Below, piece by piece: positions 1 through 10,661 of a stretch of DNA of 64,000 nucleotides. This DNA is from Saccopteryx bilineata (Eukaryota; Chordata; Mammalia; Chiroptera; Emballonuridae). Each line of letters opens with the position of its first letter. Within the stretch, counting starts at the first letter, position 1. The stretch covers positions 180,374,106 through 180,438,105 of the forward strand of contig NC_089492.1 in assembly GCF_036850765.1 (NCBI RefSeq), in the 5' to 3' direction. Both the position numbers and the translations under genes were made by a program. The notes under the pieces are model-generated. The model was not told the DNA's origin. It searched no databases and saw only the letters and a list, made by a program, of their open reading frames with translations.

Positions 1-1088
1 GTTGTTAGGTCCTGAACTGATGCTCTCCTTATCTAGCCACTGGATGAGCCTGCTCTGGACCTCTCTGGCTGGAGCCTGGCACAGATCGGTGGGGGTCACT
101 GCCCATGACTGGCTCTTATCTACTTTTTGGAGCTAAAGGTGATCCAGATCTTGTGGTTGCCTTTGCTGGGCCCAGGTATCGTTGTTAATAACAGCTGCAC
201 TCCTAGGCTAGCTTTTATCTACTCTTGCCTGGGGGAAGTTCCTTTAAAAGTTCACGTTTCCCTGAGATCTGCTTTCTGCTGCCTGTTATTGCTGGCTACT
301 TGTTGGGCTTAGTACTATAATTTAGTGATTAGGTACAGTATTAGATGTGGCTTGCCCCTTAGCCTCAGATGTCTTTCTATCCAGACGTTTTATTAATTTT
401 ATTTTATTTTGTTTTGTTTTTCTTTTCTAGCACTCAGAAAGGTGTGGTCTCAGGGGCCCAGTGGGTGTGACCTCTGTGGTCCCGATGTGTGGTCAGTCTG
501 CTGGGCCCCTCCCCTGCCTTGGGCGTTTGGGCTCAGGCTCCGCCATTGCCAGCCTGCCTGCCTGGCCACCACAGTTTCTGCTGCCCCTGGTGGGCCCACG
601 CGCCTGCTGGGATGGCCCCTGAGGTGGCCTGGGCCCCAGCCACTGCCAAGGGCGGGCTCACACTGGATTGCGGGTGAGCTCGGACCTCTGCAGCAGCTGG
701 TCATGGCTTCCGCCACCGCGGGCAGCCTACGCGCCCATTTGGGCCGCTTCTTCTGTCGCCGGGGCTTCAGTCGCCGCCAGGGGCCGGCTCACTACGCACG
801 TGTGATTGCACGCGAGCTCAGACCTCCGCAGCAGCCACCACGGCCTCTGCCTCTGCAGGCAGGCCTGTGTGCAGCCATTTGGGCCACCGTCGTTGTCATC
901 TGGGCCTGTTCTACCTCCAAAGGCTAGCAGGATTGCGTTGGAGCTCAGACCACCACAGCGGTTGCTATGGCTCTCAGCTCTGCGGACTAGCCTGTGTGCG
1001 CTCCCTCAGACCATGGTGGCTCCTGCAGCCCTGCCCTGCCGCCGCCAACCCATCTCCACGAGTTTTCTTTTTTGCTTAATCCCTCTAC
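1..1088. other. GC-rich unclassified stretch left of an antisense L1
   Basis: No gene is recognised. The first 400 bases are ordinary mixed sequence. From about 430 to 1,070 the DNA is GC- and CpG-rich and contains loosely repeated blocks, listed separately. The stretch lies directly on the 3' side of the antisense L1 at 1,089-2,597, so it could be an unusually long L1 3'UTR, or an unrelated element next to it. Open frames here (for example 409-927) have no recognisable domain and fit chance in GC-rich DNA. Confidence 0.4.
519..1015. repeat. degenerate tandem repeat, about 125-147 bp units
   Basis: Blocks resembling 'GATTGC..GAGCTCAGACC' followed by a CAGC/CGGC-rich stretch recur near 519 (weak), 666, 804 and 930. 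Spacings are about 147, 138 and 126 bp. Units are diverged from one another and keep a high CpG content. The function is unknown; it may be part of an L1 untranslated region. Confidence 0.4.
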
Positions 1089-2597
1089 CAAGGCCCCACC
1101 CAGCCCCCAACCCCACCTCCTCTACAGCTGTCAGCCTGTTCTCCATCAATGAGTCTATCTCTATTTTGCTTGTTAGTTTATTTTGTTCATTAAATTCCAC
1201 ATATGAGTGAAATCATATGGTACTTGTTTTTCTCTGACTGGCTTATTTCACTTAGCATAATGCTTTCCAGGGCCATCCATGTTGTAGCAAAAGGTAAGAC
1301 TTCCTTCTATTTTGCAGCTAAGTGGTATTCCATTGTGTAAATGTACCATAGCTTCTTTATCCATTCATCCACTAATGGATTCTTGAGCTGCTTTCAAATC
1401 TAGGCTGTTATAAATAATGCTGCAGTGAACATACGGGTGCATATATTCAGTCAAATTAGTGTTATGGGTTTCTTCAGATGTTTTTCCAGAAGTGGAAACA
1501 CTGGGTCCTAACACCATTCCATTTCTTATTTTTTTAGGTAACTTTGTGCTGCTTTCCACAGTGGCTGCACCAGTCTTCATTCCCACCAACAGTGCATGAA
1601 AGTTCCCTTTTCTCCACTTCTTTCCCAATACTTGTTGTTTGTTGACTTATTGATGATAGCCATTCTGACAGGTGTGAGGTGATACCTCATTGTGATTTCA
1701 ATCTGCATTTCTCTGATGATTAGTAACATTGAGTATCTTTTCATAGGTCTATTGGCCATCTGTATGTCTTCTTTGGAGAAGTCTATTCAGGTAATTTGCC
1801 CATTTTTTAATTGGACTGTCTGGGGTTTTTGGTGTTGAGTCTTGTAAGTTTTTTATACATTTTGGATATTAACCCCTTTTCAGATATATCCTTGGTGAAT
1901 ATGTTCTCCCATTCAGTGGATTGTCTTTTCATTTTGTTAATGGTTTCCTTTGCTGTGCAAAACCTTTTTAGTTTGATGTAGTCCCATTTATATTTTTCTT
2001 GTTTTCCTTGCCTGAAGAAATATATATATATAAAAGATATTGCTACAAAATTTTACTGCCTATGTTTTTATCAAGGATTTTTATGTTTTTGAATCTAACA
2101 TTTAAGTTTTTAATCCATTTTGAGTTTATTCTTGTGTCTGGTGTAAGAAAGTGGTTTAGTTTAATTTTTTTGCACATATCTGCCCACTTTTTCCAACATT
2201 ATTTGTTTAATAGACTATCTTTACCCCATTGTATGTTTTTGCCTTCTTTGTCAAATCTTAATTAACTATAAAGGTGTGGGTTTATTTCTAGGCTCTTTAT
2301 TCTGTTTCATTGATTGATATGTCTGTTTTTATGCCAGTACCATGCTGTTTTGATTACTATGGCTTTATAGTATAGATCAATATCAGGTAGCATGATTCAT
2401 TCAACTTCATTATTCTTTCTCAAGGTTCCTGTGGCTCTCTGGGGTCTTTGGTGGTTTCATATAAATTTTTGGAATATTTTTTCTAGTTCTGTGAAATACA
2501 TGATTGGTATCTTGATAGGAATTGCATTAAATATAGATTGCTTTGGGTAGTATGGACATTTTAATAATGTTAACTCTTCCTAACCATGAACATGGTA
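1089..2597 (-). mobile_element. old L1 3' fragment (antisense), ORF2 C-terminus plus 3'UTR
   Basis: Read on the minus strand this is the decayed 3' part of an L1 ORF2. The + strand shows typical reversed L1 phrases, such as the 'GTGGTATTCCATTGTGTA' stretch near 1,321 and 'GGTGTGAGGTGATACCTCATT' near 1,670. Minus-strand reading frames at 1365-1628 and 1577-1759 match pieces of the ORF2 C-terminal region but are broken by stops. It is more diverged than copies A, B and C, so it is an older L1M-type insertion. L1 similarity stops near 2,597, where an MLT1-like sequence begins. Confidence 0.75.
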
Positions 2598-2606
2598 TTG
2601 CTTTCA

Positions 2607-2935
2607 TCTCTCAGATCACTTTCTCTGGAGGAAGCCACCTGCATGTCAGCAGCAATCCTACAGACAAGGTCATGTGGTGAGGAAATGAGGCCTCCAGGCA
2701 ACAGCCACCTGAATGAGTATGGCAGTGGATCTTCAAGCCCCAGCAAGGTTTCAGATGATTACAGCTCTGGCTTACATCAGCATTCCAGCTACGATCTCAT
2801 GAGAGTCTCTGGGTCAGAACTGCCCAGCAAAACTGCTCCCAGATTTCTGACCTTCAAATATTATGTATAATTAGAAATGTTTGTTGTTTTAAGCTACTAA
2901 ATTTGGAGATAATTTTTATACAACAAATAATTAAA
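2607..2935 (+). mobile_element. MLT1-like (ERVL-MaLR) LTR fragment
   Basis: The order of phrases matches MLT1-type solo LTRs: 'GAGGAAGCCACCTGCATGTC', then 'GGAAATGAGGCCTCCAGGCA', then 'CTCATGAGAGTCTCTGGGTC', and finally 'GTTTGTTGTTTTAAGCTACT'. This is an ancient non-coding retroviral LTR remnant with no internal genes. The family call is from memory of the consensus, without alignment. Confidence 0.6.
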
Positions 2936-4364
2936 ACAAACTCCTTGACATTCTTATCTAATTTATAATTTTGTCCAGGGCAGCAGCTTGATGGGCAGGC
3001 CGAAATGTCACACTGCTTCCCATACCTCATTTTAATTCACTATTAAATTAATTGCAGTGCACATTCTATCTTAAAGCAATGCAGCTCTTCTAAAGGAAGC
3101 ATGACCTTTGCAGTTCACTAGGTCAAGCTACAATTCACCTAAGATGCTTCAACTATTTTTCTCTGGGAATAAAAATTTTTAATTTCAAATTAGTCTTTTA
3201 AAAAATACCAAAATTTCTATTTCAACCTCTTATCCCAGAAAGCCTTCTCTATCTTCCTTCAAAGTAATTAATCAGAGAAATGGTTATAAGAAATGCCATC
3301 TTCCATAAGGAAATCTTTAATAAAATATCTTAGCTGAATGAGTGGTATTCTCTCTCTCTCTTATTTATTTTTTTTGTAAAATACCTCAAATCTCATTACT
3401 TTAAAACTCACAGAATAGTTATTCCTAAACTAACATTTTTGAAGCTTAAGGAGGGGATATGGTGTGTCTTGACTTCTTTTCTAAATGACTAAAATTTAGA
3501 ATGTGCCACTGAACTCTTACCCCCATCTCTTGAAACTAAGTTAAAGTGAATTAAAATTCATCTCTTTTGATAATGTTTTAACACTCATCTAAATCACTGG
3601 AGATCATCTCTGATGCTTCTAGAATTGAGATTTAGGTGAAATGATATTCTAAACACAATCAGAAAGCATTCAAACCAAAATATTTAGGCTCTCCTTTAAG
3701 TATTCATCTACTTTCTTCACTTGTCTGGGCCAGATTTCCTCTGTATCTCTCCATTGCTGTTGATCCTCTCACCATGGCCCCATTTAAGTGCCTAGAGAAA
3801 GCCAGCTGTCCTGAGTGCCCAGGAGGCTCTAGATACACACAGTCTTAGCTCAGTCATACTTCCCAAATCCCTGCAAGGCCCACCTTTATCTTCACTTCCC
3901 AGGTGAGGAAGACAAGGCTCAGAAACATTAAACTACTTGCTCCAAATTGCACAAGCAATGAGTGGAGGGAGTAGGATTTGAACTTGAGGCTGCTGCCTAT
4001 CACCCTGGGGCTTTGAGGAGCTCTCTGCTGAAGGGCAGCTCAGCATGCTGTCCCCCACAGACCTTTAGAACATTGGGCCACAACAAGTGAATCATCCCTC
4101 AGAATGCTTTGCCCCCTTACCTGGCTCTTTATTCATTTTTGGACCTTATTTTATGGCCTCCCTCCCTCCCTCCAGGTACTCAAGGTTGTTGTTATCATAG
4201 ATGAAAAATAAACTCCTATACCTTACAAATGTGTTTCACATGAAAATTGGCATCACAACACAGCCTGCTTCTCCATGACCTAGCCCTGCTCGCACCATCC
4301 ACCCCACGTCTCCTCACTTCTGCCTCCACTGTACACGGGCTGTGAGGATCTGCCTATAGACATC
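2936..4364. other. intergenic DNA, one weak MIR/L2-like patch
   Basis: No gene is seen. A patch at about 3,885-3,990 has the reversed MIR-like order 'GGTGAGGAAGACAAGGCTCA' then 'GGATTTGAACTTGAGG'. Short CT and CCCT runs occur near 3,350 and 4,165. Nothing else is supported. Confidence 0.4.
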
Positions 4365-4800
4365 CTGCACTGCTACACACCCCACATACACACCTTGGAT
4401 ACACACTACACATTCTATGCATACATATTGCCCTCACACCACATATACCTCATACCACACACACACTTCATAGCCACACACAAATACACACCCATCTATA
4501 CCTGAGACATACACACTACACACTTACACCTCAGAGACACACATATAAACATATACCTCACACCTCACACACATACACCTCATGGTACACATACCTCACT
4601 CAAACATACACCCACCTATACTTCACCTGTTACACCCATATACAACTCCTAGACACATGCAAGAAAACATACACAGATACCACATATACTAAACATACGC
4701 ACACCCAGTTTGTGTGCATGCCTCTCTCACACACCTCACACCACACACACACAGACATACATGCACATATACCTCAAAGGCTACAGGCACACCACAAATA
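4365..4800. repeat. CA-rich low-complexity tract
   Basis: Imperfect ACAC and CACATA runs with interruptions extend across the tract, including 'CACACCACACACACACAGAC' near 4,735. It is a degenerate microsatellite. The reading frames it generates (4710-5039 and similar) are a by-product of the repeat composition. Confidence 0.7.
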
Positions 4801-4829
4801 CCTCACCCACCTCAGGTATGCTCTTCCCC

Positions 4830-5150
4830 CTAACTCCCCTTTATTCTTTGAGACCCACCTCCCCCAGGAAGCCTCTCCTGAGGCCATTCCTGCCAGGCTA
4901 CCTCAGGATGACCTCTAGGCTTCCCAGACAGCTCTCTCTGCCCTCCTCGCCATCTCATCACTATCTGTGTCTGCCTTCTCCTGCAGGAGGTGGGCTCCCG
5001 GGGCCTGAGCCTGGGTGTTACTCACACTTGCATCCCTGACTTCTCTCACTACCACCCTGCACCAGGCACAACACCCAGCACTGGACATAGCATCCAGCAC
5101 TCAGTAGAATCACAGTATATGTTTCTGGAATGAATGAGTACATTCTGCTA
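4830..5150 (+). mobile_element. L2-like LINE 3' relic
   Basis: Phrases such as 'CCCAGGAAGCCTCTCCTGAG', then 'CACCAGGCACAACACCCAGC', and a terminal 'GGAATGAATGAG' resemble the 3' end of LINE2. It is highly diverged and non-coding. Confidence 0.45.
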
Positions 5151-5224
5151 TTTATGTAATAAAGAGCCCACTGGATGAGTAAACCAGCCTCACCTACTGA
5201 TTCTAGACAACCTGGTTTCACATT

Positions 5225-5400
5225 CCAATCATTGTAAACTCACATTTAACCTCTGAACAGTTTGCTCATCTGTGAGGTGAAGAAGATGTCAATAGTAACT
5301 AGCTCCTGGCTGGCTGGGAAGATTCAGCAAGGTTTTACACGTATGTGTGGTACTGTGTGTATCAGTACTAAACAAATAGCATTATCAATTAATACACTGG
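5225..5400 (+). mobile_element. MIR-like SINE relic
   Basis: The core-like order 'TCACATTTAACCTCTGAACA', 'TGCTCATCTGTGAGGTGAAG' and 'ATTCAGCAAGG' fits the middle of MIR. It is old and diverged. Confidence 0.4.
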
Positions 5401-5459
5401 GGACATTAAGTCACACAGGTTCTGTTTGTGAGGAACAGCTGGCCCGGTATCTAGTCTAG

Positions 5460-6681
5460 CCAAACAGAACTCTGGCCCTTCTACTGCCCTAGGCATCTCT
5501 CTTATTTCTAGCTGACAGGTGTCCCAAGCATAATAGATTCCAGATTTAGGTGACTCTGAATCCAGTCTAACCGGCCAGTCGGGCACCTCTGTTCCAGGTG
5601 CTGAGCCCTCAGCAAACAGCTCTGCCTTCCCGCTGCAGAGTGCGGGTTCCTATTTGTAATGGAGCCTTTGTTCTCAATCCAGACTAGTGCCCATTTGGTA
5701 TTTCTGACAGATTGGTTCTTTCTATTAGGTGACTCTGAATAAATGAAAAACATTTCCCTGTGGCTGCCTGTCACACTTTTTTTTCCTGTCCTCTAATTGG
5801 AAACATTTAGAAACCTTTCCAAGTCCTGTTTGCTTTATACCGAAGTGAAGATTTGATTTCTTTCCTATTAAAGTTTCATTTTGAGTCAAAATGGTTATAT
5901 TGGGGGAAATTACTGCTAAGGGAAAGAGGGAGAGCAGAAAAACATGCAATTCTGTGAGTTAAAACAAGGTTAGTGGTTCATGTCCATTAAGATGCCAACA
6001 TGAGGGAGATCCAGGCAGGAGCCAGTCAGGGTGGCAGATGCCACAGCCCACCCTGTGAGTTTACACTCATATCCTCATGGGACATTTGCCCCCTCAGAGA
6101 CCAGCATCCAAAATTCCTGCCTGGCAATTTTACCCACTGAGAATGCCACACATTACAGTGCATTGGAGGGAGTGGGGAAACGGCACGATTTTCTAGCTGC
6201 ATTGAAGGTTAAGTGGGAAAGGGGGTGGGGAGGCCAATGTGAGCACAGCTCCACTTTAACTGGCTGGAAATAGATTTCACTCCACCTTGCTGTTCCTAAA
6301 TGTGCTGCCTTCGGCATTTCAGGTCCACCATGGGCACAACTCATTTTAGAATCAATTACATTGCTTGATGTTTCATAGATTCTGAGAGACTGGCCTAAGA
6401 GAGATTGGGGGTGGAATATTTCTGAGTGCTCGTCTCCCCAAAGTGCTCATGTTCCTTCCGGGGTTACAAAGCTCCGGGTGAGGTGCCTGGTCCCAGGCTG
6501 GCTGAGAGGGGGGGAGCCCTCATCCACTAGGAAGTAGGGTAGGGCCCCAGCGATCCGAGTCAGGGTATTTCATCTGAGCACCTTCAGAGGGCAGGCACCT
6601 GGGCATGTGACATCATGTCACCTGGGAAACTCTTTGATAAATGAATGGAGGTTCTGACCCTATGGAGCACAGATGACAAAT
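5460..6681. other. unannotated intergenic DNA
   Basis: No repeat or gene is recognised. Short open frames on both strands lack any recognisable domain. The last 15 bases before copy A begin the L1 target-site duplication. Confidence 0.5.
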
Positions 6682-6696
6682 GAAATGGAGTGTTTT
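6682..6696. repeat. 5' TSD of L1 copy A
   Basis: The 15-bp sequence GAAATGGAGTGTTTT is repeated exactly at 14,185-14,199 directly after the L1 A-tail. This is the hallmark of target-primed reverse transcription and fixes both ends of the insertion. Confidence 0.9.
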
Positions 6697-6702
6697 GGAG
6701 AG

Positions 6703-6724
6703 TGACATCACGGAAATGGCGCCG
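6703..6724 (+). promoter_or_regulatory. CRE-like plus YY1-like motif at L1-A 5' end
   Basis: TGACATCA at 6,703-6,710 is one base from the CRE palindrome. It is followed by AAATGGCGCCG (6,714-6,724), which carries the ATGGCG core of YY1 sites. YY1 near the start of L1 is known in human L1 to set the transcription start. The same pair occurs at the same place in copy B, so the arrangement is conserved in this lineage. Binding itself is inferred. Confidence 0.6.
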
Positions 6725-6744
6725 TGAGCAGTGCGTCCTGAAAT

Positions 6745-6935
6745 ACGGGCAGCCTGAAATACCTTCGGGAGCACAGCTGTGGACCCAATCACTGAAATTA
6801 GCTTAACCCATGAAATCTGCGTACCCATGGGGCTCTCATTGATAAGATCTCTCTCAGTTCAGCTATCCAAGACAAGAGGCGTGATATTTTTTAGTACCTC
6901 TCGCTAAAGGGGCGGGGGCAACTTCTGATTGACAG
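6745..6935 (+). repeat. L1-A 5'UTR direct repeat, unit 1
   Basis: About 191 bp, nearly identical to 7,504-7,694 (offset 759 bp). Shared text runs from 'ACGGGCAGCCTGAAATACCT' to 'GGGGCGGGGGCAAC'. Copy B has no counterpart at this position, so it is specific to the A-type 5'UTR. Confidence 0.85.
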
Positions 6936-7039
6936 ATCTCCCCAAAATCTCAACAAATTTATCAAATAGAAACAGAAAAATTTATCCTCGGAGCATTCCG
7001 GAGTTCCACACAAACTGAAAGCGAAAGGACTGTTATCAC

Positions 7040-7500
7040 TTGAATCTGAGAGACGAGGGTGTGGAGGAAGCTAACTACTGCAGGGACGTTCATTCAAGCC
7101 GCGGAGGGAGTGCGCCTGTGGTGAGTCGGCCCACACTCAGGGAGCGGCAGCCTAAGCGCTGCGAGCAGCTGCCGGCGCGCGCCTGGTGCCGTGGTCCGGT
7201 CGCAGAGCGAGCACCGCTAGCGTCCCCAGCAGTCCGCGCACTGTGAGTGAGAGTCCCCAGCCACCGGTGCCCAGAGCACCCCATTCGCACGCGTGCCCTG
7301 GGCGTTCCACGGGCCCAGAGCACCCTACTGGCCCACACACCCAGGGTGTCCCATTATCCTGCGCCCGGTGCACCCCAGCCGCCAGCGGCGGGGCCAGCAG
7401 GAGAGGCGCCAGGGTGGTCTTTCCTACTTGGGAGATTCTCTCTGTGGGCGGGGCACCTCACCCAGCCATTCAAGCTAACAATCAAGCGTTGGGGGAGGGG
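7040..7500 (+). promoter_or_regulatory. CpG-rich core of L1-A 5'UTR
   Basis: High GC with many CpGs, for example around 7,165-7,225 and 7,370-7,400. It lies between the two 191-bp repeats. By position and composition it is the likely internal promoter region. Overlapping reading frames here, on both strands, are side effects of GC content. Confidence 0.5.
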
Positions 7501-7503
7501 CAC

Positions 7504-7694
7504 ACGGGCAGCCTGAAATACCTTCAGGAGCACAGCTGCGGACCCAATCACTGAAATTAGCTTAACCCATGAAATCTGCGTACCCATGGGGCTCTCATTG
7601 ATAAGATCTCTCTCAGTTCAGCTATCCAAGACAAGAGGCGTGATATTTTTTAGTACCTCTCGCTAAAGGGGCGGGGGCAACCTCTGATTGATAG
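7504..7694 (+). repeat. L1-A 5'UTR direct repeat, unit 2
   Basis: Second copy of the 191-bp module, differing from unit 1 by only a few substitutions. Downstream of it, from about 7,893, the sequence becomes alignable with copy B (about 36,690 onward). Confidence 0.85.
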
Positions 7695-8320
7695 AGCCTC
7701 CATATTCAGGGATAAACGCTAACAAGAGGGACTTGGCAGATAATAAGATCTATACTACACTAGTTGCAAGCAGAGACTAGTGCCTCTTCTTCCCAGCAAA
7801 ACAGGCTACAAAGTGTGGAAAGCCTGGGTTGAGTGGTCCACCTGAATGCTAGGTGCTGAACAGTCACCTTGACAACAATTGACTCCCACCCCCGCCTGAT
7901 TACGCTGGAGGCTCTGACTGCCAGAGCCTTTCCCAAAGCCTTGCGCTGAGTGGGGATAGAGTGAGGATTTCCTAGCTCTTTGAGCCTCTTACTCCCCAGG
8001 CAGAAGCAGTAGCAGCCTTATAGCTGGATGACCAGGCTGCTAATTCAGGAAGGGGGGACTAGGAGAGAGACTCCAGGAAAGCAAACTCTCTCATTGTTGG
8101 ACCCTGCAAACGCCAACAAGCCTTGACTACCAGCAAGACTAAAGCCAATTATATGACATTGCCATAGAATCCCATCAACTGCAAATCCTTACCTAAGAGT
8201 GACACAGGGGCAGAGCCTGGGGTACAGAGTCACCGACCAGGAAGAGGGAGAGAAAAGAAAAAGGAAGAAGTTAACCTCTCAAAATCAAGAAAAATCCACA
8301 GACTTTACAACTTGTTCCAC

Positions 8321-9290
8321 TAATTTTTTTTTTGTTGTTGTTTGTTTCTTCTATCTTATTGCTTTTATTATTATTATTTCTATTTCCTCCACCTCGGTCC
8401 TTTTATTCTCTGCCCATCTTATGCTTCCCTTTTCTTGAACTACACTACCCATGAGTGTTACATTTTATTTCTTTTCTTCATCCTCACTCTCCTTTAAGAT
8501 TACACTCCAAAACACTTAACTCTCACTCTCTCCTCTTTTGTTTTTTTTTGTTTTGCTTTATTTTGTTTTTTTTCTGTTCCTTTTTTTTTCTTCCTTCGTT
8601 TTTCTCTTTCTCTTATTTTTTCCTTTCTATTCGTTTTTTCTTTTCTCGTTTTACTTTTCCTCCCATTTAATCCTCAATCACAAACAAATTATTTAATTTG
8701 GGACTCAAGGTTTTTTTTGTTTTTTTTTCCTTTTTTTCTTTTTCGCTTTTGTTTTTGTTTTTTTGTTTGTTTGTTTATTTTTGAGGCATTTTGGGTACTT
8801 CTTAAGTTGCTTTTTAACTCACTAGCATTCCTCCCAACCCAAGATCTCCATTGTATTTAGTCTTCGCTCCACTTAATACAACAGATTTTTACTTATTATT
8901 TTTATTTTTTTTCTTCTTTATTATTCTTTTTTTTCTTCTTTTTTCTGGTTCCCTCTTATCCCTCTCATTATATCTCTTAGTTGACCATCACTTACAAGCA
9001 AATCATCTTATGCTTGTCTAAGATTTTCTTTTTTATTTTTTGTTGCATTTAGTAGGTCCCTACTCCCTTTTTTGCCCCTTGAACACTTCACCCCAAATCA
9101 GGCCCTCCATTATAGGCAGTTTTTGTTCCATTTAGCATAATATAATTCACAGGTCATCACGATATTTCCCTGAGGAGGGAAGAGGAGGGAAAGAGAAGAA
9201 AGAAAAAAGAAGGAAATAATAAATTATTACTGTTTTTTTTTTTGTGGGGTGTTTTACCTTTTTTTTTTTTTTTTACTTTTTACTCTTTAT
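8321..9290 (+). other. T-rich leader upstream of L1-A ORF1
   Basis: Almost one kilobase of T/C-rich sequence with many T runs lies between the GC-rich 5'UTR and ORF1. Copy B has the same type of leader (about 37,115-38,065). The sense strand of the coding part is A-rich, so the strand composition switches abruptly at ORF1. Reading frames in this tract (8199-8438, 8455-8670) are low-complexity. Confidence 0.7.
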
Positions 9291-9327
9291 TAATTCTAAT
9301 TAGTGCTATTAACAAGACCACCCTCAG

Positions 9328-10325
9328 ATGCCAATAAGAAAGAGTAAATCGAATATTATGGATACAAAAGATAGAGAGGTAACACAAATAGATGTGGAAA
9401 AATCTGTGGAGAAAAGACTTAACATATTAGAAGCCTTGGAGCTAAAAGACAAGAGAATTTAAAATAGAAATCTTAAAAATACTCAGAGATATACAAGAAA
9501 ACACAGAAAGGCAATTTAGGGAGCTCAGAAAACAACTCAACAAACACAAAGAATATATTACCAAGGAAATTGAAACTATAAAAACAAATCAAACAGAAAT
9601 GAAAAACTCAATTCACGAGCTGAAAAAACGAGGTAACAAGCTTAGCTAACAGAACAGCCCAGATAGAAGATAGGATTGGTGAAATAGAAGACAAGCAACT
9701 TGAGGCACAACAGAGAGAAGAAAAAAGAGACTCAAAAATAATAAAAAACGAGAAAGCCCTACAGGAATTGTCTGACTCCATCAGAAAGAATAACATAAGA
9801 ATAATAGGTATATCAGAGGGAGAAGAGAAAGAAAATGGAATGGAGAAAATACTCAAACAAATAATAGACGAGAACTTCCCAAGCCTGTGGAAAGAACTAA
9901 AGCCTCAAATTCAAGAAGCAAACAGAACACCGAGTTTTCTTAACCCCAACAAACCCACTCCAAGGCATATCATAATAAAGATGACACAAACCAATGACAA
10001 AGAAAAAATTCTCAAGGCAGCCAGGGAAAAGAAGAGTACAACATATAAAGGAAGGCCTATTAGATTATCATCAGATTTCTCAGCAGAAACTCTACAAGCT
10101 AGAAGTGAGTGGACCCCAATATTTAAAGCCCTGAAAGAGAGGAACTTTCAGCCACGAATACTATACCCATCAAAGCTATCCTTCAAGTATGAAGGAGATA
10201 TAAAAACATTCACAAATACAGAAAAGATGAGAGAATTTATCAACAGAAAGCCCCCACTCCAGGAATTACTAAAGGGGGTTTTCCAACCAGATTCAAAGAA
10301 CAAAAGAAAACAAAACCACAAGTAA
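9328..10325 (+). pseudogene. L1 ORF1 (RNA-binding chaperone), frameshifted
   Basis: ORF1p is the trimeric RNA-binding protein that packages L1 RNA. The ATG at 9,328 sits in the same CTCAGATGCC context as in copy B. The first frame runs 44 codons to TAA at 9,460-9,462 because of an extra base relative to copy B. A second indel lies near 9,630, where an A run is longer. The third section is open to 10,325 and carries the RRM-like block (NNIRIIGISEGEE), the basic 'KAAREKK' and the C-terminal domain (LSSDFSAETLQAR). The N-terminal half would be a coiled coil. It is not translatable as one protein. Confidence 0.85.
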
Positions 10326-10421
10326 CAACTCCACCAAGAACACAATAAAACCAAACTTAAACTGTGACAACAAAAGAAAAAAAAGGGGGGAGAGGATGGA
10401 GATTAACAGTAGCAAAGGACG

Positions 10422-10661
10422 ATGAAATGCAGAAATACTCATAAGATAGGGTACTACAATGAATATGGTAGGTACCCTTTTCATTACTTAATGGTAACCA
10501 CCCTTGAAAAAACCACCACAAAAACACTTGACTTAAAAAAGGTAGCAACAGAGGAAAGAAGTATGGAACACAAACAAACAAAAACAAATGATAGAAAAAC
10601 AAAAGAGAAGAATCAAACAAGATACAAAACTAACAGAAAGCAATTTATAAAATGGCAGTAG
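10422..10661 (+). CDS. 79-codon inter-ORF reading frame of L1-A (hypothetical)
   Basis: An open frame between ORF1 and ORF2 that starts 96 nt after the ORF1 stop and whose stop codon overlaps the ORF2 start (ORF2 ATG at 10,652). Copies B (39,180-39,419) and C (62,794-63,033, minus) have the same frame with the same length, start and end. The product would be basic, rich in Lys, Thr and Arg, with a shared THKI start region and a KTNRKQ.IKWQ end. I recognise no domain. It could be a real small protein, a leader for ORF2 re-initiation, or a chance frame in A-rich, T-poor DNA. A and C differ at about 4 silent and 5 replacement sites, which gives no clear sign of constraint. Confidence 0.35.
   Translation: MKCRNTHKIGYYNEYGRYPFHYLMVTTLEKTTTKTLDLKKVATEERSMEHKQTKTNDRKTKEKNQTRYKTNRKQFIKWQ

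Noticed and set aside
409..927. 172-codon frame in GC-rich DNA
   Set aside because: It overlaps frames on both strands, has no recognisable domain, and lies in a degenerate tandem repeat.
4710..5039. 109-codon frame beginning in CA repeats
   Set aside because: The N-terminal half is translated microsatellite and the remainder lies in an L2-like relic.
8199..8670. Two frames of 71-79 codons before L1-A ORF1
   Set aside because: The encoded text is mostly F, S and L from T/C runs, as expected in the T-rich leader.
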